This document shows positions 1 through 4,020 of a DNA stretch of 7,501 nt, in pieces (the stretch's first letter is position 1; each line of letters opens with the position of its first letter). Made by a program: the position numbers and the translations under genes. Source of the stretch: CAZGZD01 sp964401915 (GTDB lineage Bacteria > Patescibacteriota > Microgenomatia > UBA1406 > GWC2-37-13); assembly GCA_964401915.1 (NCBI GenBank), contig CAYOAI010000028.1, forward strand, positions 1 to 7,501. Reading direction: 5' to 3'. A model generated the notes under the pieces. That model saw only the letters and a program-made list of their open reading frames with translations. It searched no databases and was not told the origin of the DNA.

Positions 1-172
1 CGCCCGCGTTTTGAGACTCGCTCGCCTGGGAGCGGGTATCGGTCGACACACGACTTATATAATTAACAGTATAGACAATGCCAGAAAAGATTGCCACAAC
101 ACCTAAAATGAGAAAGAATGCTATGATACCGCCATACTTAGGGTGTCTGTCAGTGTGCTCACTAATATACAT
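1..172 (-). CDS. N-terminal part of an unrecognised small membrane protein (cut by left edge)
   Basis: A minus-strand reading frame opens with ATG at 172-170 and stays open for 57 codons to the left edge, so the C-terminus is missing. A TAA stop lies in frame three codons before the ATG, so this is the most upstream possible ATG. The sequence AAGGA lies just upstream (about 3 nt spacing, rather close) and could be a ribosome binding site. The product begins with a charged, polar stretch of about 12 residues (MYISEHTDRHPK). A hydrophobic run of about 25 residues follows (roughly 14-39, rich in I, F, L, V, A and G) and ends before Arg41; it should be one transmembrane helix. A polar Ser/Thr/Gln-rich segment comes after. 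No cleavage site or lipobox is evident, so an anchored bitopic protein is more likely than a secreted one. I do not recognise the family. It is divergent from the pur operon, so a functional link is not implied. Confidence 0.6.
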   Translation of the reverse strand, partial: MYISEHTDRHPKYGGIIAFFLILGVVAIFSGIVYTVNYISRVSTDTRSQASESQNAG

Positions 173-189
173 GTATCCTTACAGGATAC
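173..189. repeat. Perfect 7-bp inverted repeat touching the divergent gene's start codon
   Basis: GTATCCT (173-179) and AGGATAC (183-189) are exact reverse complements separated by TAC. The repeat sits directly upstream of the minus-strand ATG (172) and covers both the candidate -10 hexamer and the AAGGA ribosome-binding sequence. As DNA it could be a repressor operator. As RNA it could fold a small hairpin that hides the ribosome site, if the transcript starts far enough upstream. Both roles are inference. Confidence 0.5.
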
Positions 190-212
190 GACAGCCTCAG
201 ATGATTTGTCAA
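183..212 (-). promoter_or_regulatory. Candidate sigma70-type promoter for the divergent membrane-protein gene
   Basis: Read on the minus strand, a perfect -35 hexamer TTGACA (212-207) is followed after 18 nt by TATCCT (188-183), which matches the -10 consensus at four of six positions. Transcription would start only about 4-6 nt before the ATG at 172, giving a very short leader. The -35 is strong and the -10 is weak, so this is a plausible but unproven promoter. Confidence 0.4.
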
Positions 213-215
213 CCT

Positions 216-251
216 TGATTTGGTTCCGATTAAATCAGAGTAAGATCGGGA
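216..251. repeat. Two overlapping short inverted repeats in the divergent intergenic region
   Basis: TGATTT (216-221) pairs with AAATCA (232-237). CCGAT (226-230) pairs with ATCGG (245-249), extendable to 224-251 with one G-T wobble. The two cannot form at the same time because their arms interleave. They lie between the two divergent promoters, where a regulator could bind, but they are short enough to have arisen by chance. Apart from these, I see nothing else firm in 190-281. Confidence 0.2.
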
Positions 252-281
252 TAAAATACTTAAGGGTGTGAAGATTCCGTC

Positions 282-310
282 TTGAAATACATATCTTTAT
301 ACACTACAAT
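282..310 (+). promoter_or_regulatory. Sigma70-type promoter of the leader RNA / pur operon
   Basis: TTGAAA (282-287, five of six consensus positions) is separated by the optimal 17 nt from TACAAT (305-310, five of six). The start of transcription should fall near 316-318. This is the best + strand promoter between the left edge and purF, and it lies about 120 nt before the purF start codon. A terminator at 383-406 stands between it and purF, so operon expression from it would need read-through or antitermination. Confidence 0.6.
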
Positions 311-325
311 AGAAAATGGATAAAC

Positions 326-373
326 ATGAATACAGTATTTACACAATACTACTCTTTCCTAGTTCATCTATAG
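326..373 (+). CDS. Possible 15-residue leader peptide before the terminator
   Basis: An ATG at 326 opens a 15-codon frame ending in TAG at 371-373, reading MNTVFTQYYSFLVHL. GGA at 318-320 lies 5 nt before the start and is at best a weak ribosome site. The frame spans the first two hairpins and stops inside the right arm of the second, ten bases before the terminator stem, which resembles amino-acid leader peptides. The four aromatic residues (F, Y, Y, F) are suggestive but not a run, and an amino-acid attenuator would be unexpected for purine genes. Chance is a real alternative. Confidence 0.2.
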   Translation: MNTVFTQYYSFLVHL

Positions 374-382
374 GAAAATGCA

Positions 383-406
383 CCCCGCAAAAAGGCGGGG
401 TTTTTT
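383..406 (+). terminator. Rho-independent terminator 22 nt upstream of purF
   Basis: CCCCGC (383-388) pairs perfectly with GCGGGG (395-400) around a six-base loop AAAAAG, followed at once by six T. The T-run is on the + strand side, so it stops rightward transcription, that is, transcription heading towards purF. No + strand protein gene ends upstream of it within the window, so it terminates either a leader/small RNA from the 282-310 promoter or a transcript from further left. Confidence 0.85.
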
Positions 407-428
407 AATGTATTTATTTATGTGATCT

Positions 429-1970
429 ATGAGTCCATTTGATTTAATAGCTGAGGACAAACCACTTCAGGACAAATGTGGCATCATAGGGCTCATAAAT
501 CCAAATTACAAAGAACTTCTGCCAACGGCACTCATTGCTGCATCTGGCGTACAACATCGCGGACAACAAGGGGCTGGTGTGGCACTCAAAACTAAAAAAG
601 GAATACTTCGATACACGGCCAACGGACTTATTGCTGCGATTTTCAATAAAACTCTTCTGAAGCGCCTCAACAGAAAAAGCATCTGGACTATGGTGCACTG
701 CCGATATGGTACGTATGGTGGATATGATGCCTGCAACCTCCAACCCTGCCAAGTAAAAGCGTCAAACGGAGATGATATTCTTCTCATACACAATGGGGAG
801 TTCAACGGTATTGAGAAAATAAAGGCCATGCTTGGTGACAAAAAATTCCCAGACGACACAAGCGATACATATCTTTTTACAGAACTTCTCGCTCAAGAGA
901 AAGGCAAAAATTGGGACGAGAAGATAAAATCAGCGCTTAAAAAAGTCACCGGTGCATACAGCCTGATTATCGGGATAGGAGACGCGATGTATTTGGCACG
1001 CGACCCACATGGAATACGCCCATTGGTCTTTGGGAAAATCAATGGCGGATATTTGGCAGCATCAGAGACTTTTGCGCTCAACAAAATTGGCGCCAAGTTC
1101 GTCCGCGAAGTGCGACGCGGTGAGATAATTCGAATGGATCATGATGGACTTACTGTCGTATATGACGGAACTACGACTCCTGGTAATTTCTGTGATTTTG
1201 AATGGGCATATTTTGAGCGACCAGATTCCAGGCTTCCTGTCCAAGACATTGCTGAAAATAAATTGGATGATAAAACATGGATGTCTGTCACTGAATTTCG
1301 TGAGCGCTGTGGAGCTGCCTTAGCAATTGAGGCTCCTATCAAAGGAGCGTCCTTTGTCGTTGGAGTGCCAGATTCTGGAATCGCACTTGGAACAGGATAT
1401 GCCAGTGCCCTTGGCGCCCCCTATAGACAGGTTATTATCCGCCATCACTTTGATCTCCATGGAGGACAAAGGCTTTTTATGCGCGACGATGAGATCAATC
1501 TTATTGGTAAACGAGTCCTTGGTAAGCTTTCACTCGTTCGAGACCCTCGTATATGGAAGGGTGCAAAAGTCGTAATAGCTGATGATTCGATAGTCCGAGG
1601 AAATGTGTGCTCGCGTCTTACTAAGGCGATTAAGGATGCGGGAGCTGCTGAAGTTCACTGGATTATCGGATTTCCACCAGTTGCTCATCCCTGTCATCTG
1701 GGAGTCAGTATGCGCTCCGGAGACGAACTCGTTGCCTACAAATATCGAGGAGATACTAAAAAAATAGCTGAAGAGTTTGGCGCAACATCTGTAAGCTACA
1801 TCTCTCATCGTGGGTTTTTAAAGGCACGAATACTATCTGGCCAACTCAATGAATCGCAAAATGCAGGTGAGATATTTCTTCGCAATGGAAGCTGTGGTGG
1901 ATGTATAACAGGCAACTATCCAGTAAACCGCGATGGCAGTGTCAATCCGAACGCAAGTCAACAAACGTAA
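429..1970 (+). CDS. purF: Amidophosphoribosyltransferase (glutamine PRPP amidotransferase)
   Basis: Catalyses the first committed step of purine synthesis: PRPP plus glutamine gives 5-phosphoribosylamine. The 513-aa length is normal for the family. The N-terminal Ntn-type glutaminase starts at Cys17 (KCGIIG), so a 16-residue propeptide is probably removed. HRGQQGAG (43-50), HCRYGTYG (90-97), HNGEFNG (121-127) and ARDPHGIRPL (190-199) are its usual motifs. The C-terminal phosphoribosyltransferase domain has FERPDS (262-267), VPDSG (313-317) and the PRPP-binding loop ADDSIVRGN (384-392). Cys255, Cys422 and the pair Cys489/Cys492 fall where Bacillus-type PurF binds a 4Fe-4S cluster, so this is probably an Fe-S form. 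Oddity: the near-invariant flexible loop (NRYVGRTF in known enzymes) is replaced by a different sequence around 338-351. A TGA lies in frame two codons before the ATG, which supports this start. No Shine-Dalgarno is visible. It is the first gene of the operon, 22 nt after a terminator. Confidence 0.96.
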   Translation: MSPFDLIAEDKPLQDKCGIIGLINPNYKELLPTALIAASGVQHRGQQGAGVALKTKKGILRYTANGLIAAIFNKTLLKRLNRKSIWTMVHCRYGTYGGYDACNLQPCQVKASNGDDILLIHNGEFNGIEKIKAMLGDKKFPDDTSDTYLFTELLAQEKGKNWDEKIKSALKKVTGAYSLIIGIGDAMYLARDPHGIRPLVFGKINGGYLAASETFALNKIGAKFVREVRRGEIIRMDHDGLTVVYDGTTTPGNFCDFEWAYFERPDSRLPVQDIAENKLDDKTWMSVTEFRERCGAALAIEAPIKGASFVVGVPDSGIALGTGYASALGAPYRQVIIRHHFDLHGGQRLFMRDDEINLIGKRVLGKLSLVRDPRIWKGAKVVIADDSIVRGNVCSRLTKAIKDAGAAEVHWIIGFPPVAHPCHLGVSMRSGDELVAYKYRGDTKKIAEEFGATSVSYISHRGFLKARILSGQLNESQNAGEIFLRNGSCGGCITGNYPVNRDGSVNPNASQQT

Positions 1971-1975
1971 TACTG

Positions 1976-2740
1976 ATGATTAAACTCGCAATTCTACTGT
2001 CAGGAAGTGGAACCACGGCAAATGCCATCTTCAAAGCTCATTCTGAGAATAGCCTATCTGGTATTCAACCGGCTGTTGTGATTTCCTCTCACTCGAATGC
2101 TGAAGGTCTTGAAAAAGCACGAGCTTTTAATATCCCAACTGAAACTATTGCGAAGCGTGATTTTGGATCCACTGATGAGTTTGGGAATTCTCTAATTAAA
2201 GTACTTGAAAGATACGAAGTTGAGCTTATATCACAAAATGGATGGCTTGTCCTTACACCGACCAGTGTAATTGCGCAGTACAAGGGAAAAATAATCAATC
2301 AACACCCAGGACCACTTGATCCACCAAGATTAGACTTTGGAGGACGCGGAATGTATGGCGCACGAGTTGTTGCAGCACGACTCATCTACTGTATGCTAAC
2401 CGATTCAGACTGGTGGACTGAAGCCACAACCCACTATGTTGAGTCCAAGTACGACAAGGGAAATATCATACGAATCGAAAAGCTTGACTTTAGAGAATTT
2501 AAAAACTCCCTTTCTTTAGATGAGGTGAGAAAAAGCAAAGATGAGATTATTGAAAAAGTAAGGACAATTCAGCAAAAACTTCTGCCACTTGAACATGCCA
2601 ATGTCATTGCCACGCTTCAAAGTTTTGTCGGTGGTAATGTACCAAATTACCAAAGAGTGTCCCCACTTATCCCCCTAAATAATACTGAAGCACTCAATAC
2701 AGCAAAAGAATTGGCAATTGAGTTTTTTCCCCACGGATGA
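1976..2740 (+). CDS. purN: Phosphoribosylglycinamide formyltransferase, divergent (GART family)
   Basis: Transfers a formyl group from 10-formyltetrahydrofolate to GAR, giving FGAR. I chose the ATG at 1976, giving 254 aa. The frame opens further upstream at 1901, but that would add 25 unrelated residues overlapping purF, whereas MIKLAILLSGSGTTANAI is the normal family start (phosphate-binding loop, residues 8-14). VVISSHSNAEGLEKA (34-48) matches the second strand-helix of the fold. The catalytic residues appear to be Asn108 and His110 (INQHPGPL) and Asp160 (KYDKGNII). The Asn-to-Asp distance is 52 residues, against 38 in the E. coli enzyme, because of a Gly/Asp-rich insertion around 115-128. 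A helical C-terminal tail makes the protein longer than the usual ~190-220 aa. It starts 5 nt after purF and its TGA overlaps the purD ATG (ATGA, 2737-2740), implying translational coupling. No Shine-Dalgarno is visible. Confidence 0.88.
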   Translation: MIKLAILLSGSGTTANAIFKAHSENSLSGIQPAVVISSHSNAEGLEKARAFNIPTETIAKRDFGSTDEFGNSLIKVLERYEVELISQNGWLVLTPTSVIAQYKGKIINQHPGPLDPPRLDFGGRGMYGARVVAARLIYCMLTDSDWWTEATTHYVESKYDKGNIIRIEKLDFREFKNSLSLDEVRKSKDEIIEKVRTIQQKLLPLEHANVIATLQSFVGGNVPNYQRVSPLIPLNNTEALNTAKELAIEFFPHG

Positions 2741-4020
2741 AAAAATCGATACTAATAATTGGATCAGGTGGACGAGAACATGCACTGGGCTGGAAACTTG
2801 CGCAGTCGCCACACGTTGGCGAAATCTACTTTGCCCCTGGCAATGGCGGCACAAGCCTCATCGGAAAAAATGTGGATATTGCTGTGACTCAAGTAGTTGA
2901 GCTACTTCAATTCGCAAAAGAGAAGCGAGTCGATTTCACAGTTGTTGGCCAGGAGGCAGCACTTGAGGTCGGGATAGTTGATCGATTTGCCGAAGCGGGT
3001 TTACAAATATTTGGCCCTACTCAATCCGCAGCAAAGCTCGAGACAAGTAAGGCGTTCACCGCAGACTTTCTCGCCCGACACAACATAGCTCGGCCCGAAA
3101 GCTATACGGCAACGAGTCTGACAGACGCACTTGCCCACATCAAGAGTAAGGATCCTGTGAGCTATGTGATCAAGGCAGATGGACTAGCAACAGGTAAAGG
3201 AGTAATCTTGCCCACAACAGAAAAAGAGGCAGAAGAAGCGCTTCGGACTATGATGAGTGGCGCAGTTTTTGGAAAAGCTGGCGAGACTGTCGTGATTCAA
3301 GAACGTCTACACGGACAGGAGGTCAGCGCTTTCGCCATTGCCGACGGCACAGATATCATAATGCTTCCCTTCTTCCAAGACCACAAACAAGCACTTGATG
3401 GAGATTGTGGCCCAAATACCGGCGGTATGGGCGCATATACCCCAGTACCCTTTGTCCCTATGGAGCTTGCTCAAAAAATAAAAACTGGGGTCATGCAAAA
3501 AACAGTTGATGGAATGCGGACAGATAATAATGAATATAGAGGTATATTATATGGAGGACTATTTATCACAGATAAAGGTGACGTAAAAGTGATAGAGTTC
3601 AATGCTCGCTTCGGTGATCCAGAATGTCAAGCCATGATGCTTGCAGTTGACGAAGACCTCTTCCCTTTTTTACAACAATCAGCTGCAGGTAAATTCGAAA
3701 AAACATCAATTAAAACTACACACGGCGCAGTTGCCACAGTATGTCTTGCTAGTGGCGGTTATCCAGGTAATTACGAAAAAGGGGAAGAAATTTATGGACT
3801 TGAGTCAGTGCCAGAGGACGTCGTTGTCTTCCACGCTGGCACCAAACGTGAAGAAGATAGATTCGTGACAAATGGTGGACGAGTGCTGAATATCACAGCT
3901 TCCGGTGATACTATGCGCCAGGCACTTGATAAAGCTTACTCGGCAATTGGCGCGAGCGGCGTGCACTTTGACAATATGCATTTTCGCCGCGATATTGGTT
4001 TTCGTGTTTTACAAAAATGA
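2737..4020 (+). CDS. purD: Phosphoribosylamine-glycine ligase (GAR synthetase)
   Basis: Joins phosphoribosylamine, the product of PurF, to glycine using ATP, giving GAR, the substrate of PurN. The 427-aa length is typical. It is a clear ATP-grasp enzyme with domains in normal order: the N-domain nucleotide-like loop GSGGREHAL (9-17); the ATP-grasp glycine loop KADGLATGKGV (146-156); the conserved region DHKQALDGDCGPNTGGMG (215-232); the metal/ATP motif EFNARFGDPE (287-296); and the C-domain with FHAGT (365-369) and RVLNITASG (382-390). Its ATG overlaps the purN stop by 4 nt and its own TGA overlaps the purL ATG by 4 nt (4017-4020), so its translation is probably coupled on both sides. No Shine-Dalgarno precedes it. 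Nothing appears broken or unusual. This is the least divergent protein of the operon. Confidence 0.97.
   Translation: MKKSILIIGSGGREHALGWKLAQSPHVGEIYFAPGNGGTSLIGKNVDIAVTQVVELLQFAKEKRVDFTVVGQEAALEVGIVDRFAEAGLQIFGPTQSAAKLETSKAFTADFLARHNIARPESYTATSLTDALAHIKSKDPVSYVIKADGLATGKGVILPTTEKEAEEALRTMMSGAVFGKAGETVVIQERLHGQEVSAFAIADGTDIIMLPFFQDHKQALDGDCGPNTGGMGAYTPVPFVPMELAQKIKTGVMQKTVDGMRTDNNEYRGILYGGLFITDKGDVKVIEFNARFGDPECQAMMLAVDEDLFPFLQQSAAGKFEKTSIKTTHGAVATVCLASGGYPGNYEKGEEIYGLESVPEDVVVFHAGTKREEDRFVTNGGRVLNITASGDTMRQALDKAYSAIGASGVHFDNMHFRRDIGFRVLQK

Larger units (their letters stand above)
317..406 (+). ncRNA. Putative structured leader RNA or small RNA upstream of purF
   Basis: A predicted ~90-nt transcript runs from the inferred start near 317 to the terminator T-run at 401-406. 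It would contain three consecutive hairpins: AGTATT (334-339) with AATACT (345-350); TTTCCTA (355-361) with TAGGAAA (371-377); and the GC-rich terminator stem (383-388 with 395-400). GTATT at 335-339 can also pair with AATAC at 329-333, an alternative fold of the first hairpin. I recognise no known riboswitch class; the purine (xpt type) aptamer is not apparent. I found no convincing antiterminator pairing inside the transcript. It may be a 5' attenuator of the pur operon or an independent small RNA. Confidence 0.4.

Noticed and set aside
16..37. Short GC-rich inverted repeat (ACTCGCTC with GAGCGGGT) near the left edge
   Set aside because: It is imperfect, lies inside the minus-strand coding region, and its one wobble becomes a mismatch in the transcript of that gene.
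206..235. A second + strand promoter: TTGTCA (206-211), 18 nt, TTAAAT (230-235)
   Set aside because: The -10 is weak, and the -35 overlaps the perfect minus-strand TTGACA. The 282-310 promoter is clearly better, so this one is not listed as a feature.
264..385. Antiterminator made by GGGTG (264-268) pairing with CACCC (381-385)
   Set aside because: The pairing is only 5 bp plus a wobble, and the upstream partner lies before the predicted transcription start, so it would not be in the RNA.
316..408. A 30-codon + strand frame starting at ATG 316 and ending with TAA at 406-408
   Set aside because: It begins at the predicted transcription start with no ribosome site, and its C-terminus is simply the terminator hairpin read as codons.
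408..425. Alternative upstream in-frame ATGs (408 and 420) for purF
   Set aside because: A TGA at 423-425 separates them from the purF frame. They could matter only if TGA were read as glycine, but TGA ends purN and purD at the normal family length.
1901..1975. Extended N-terminus of purN starting inside purF
   Set aside because: It would add 25 residues with no likeness to the family, whereas the GART fold starts exactly at the ATG at 1976.
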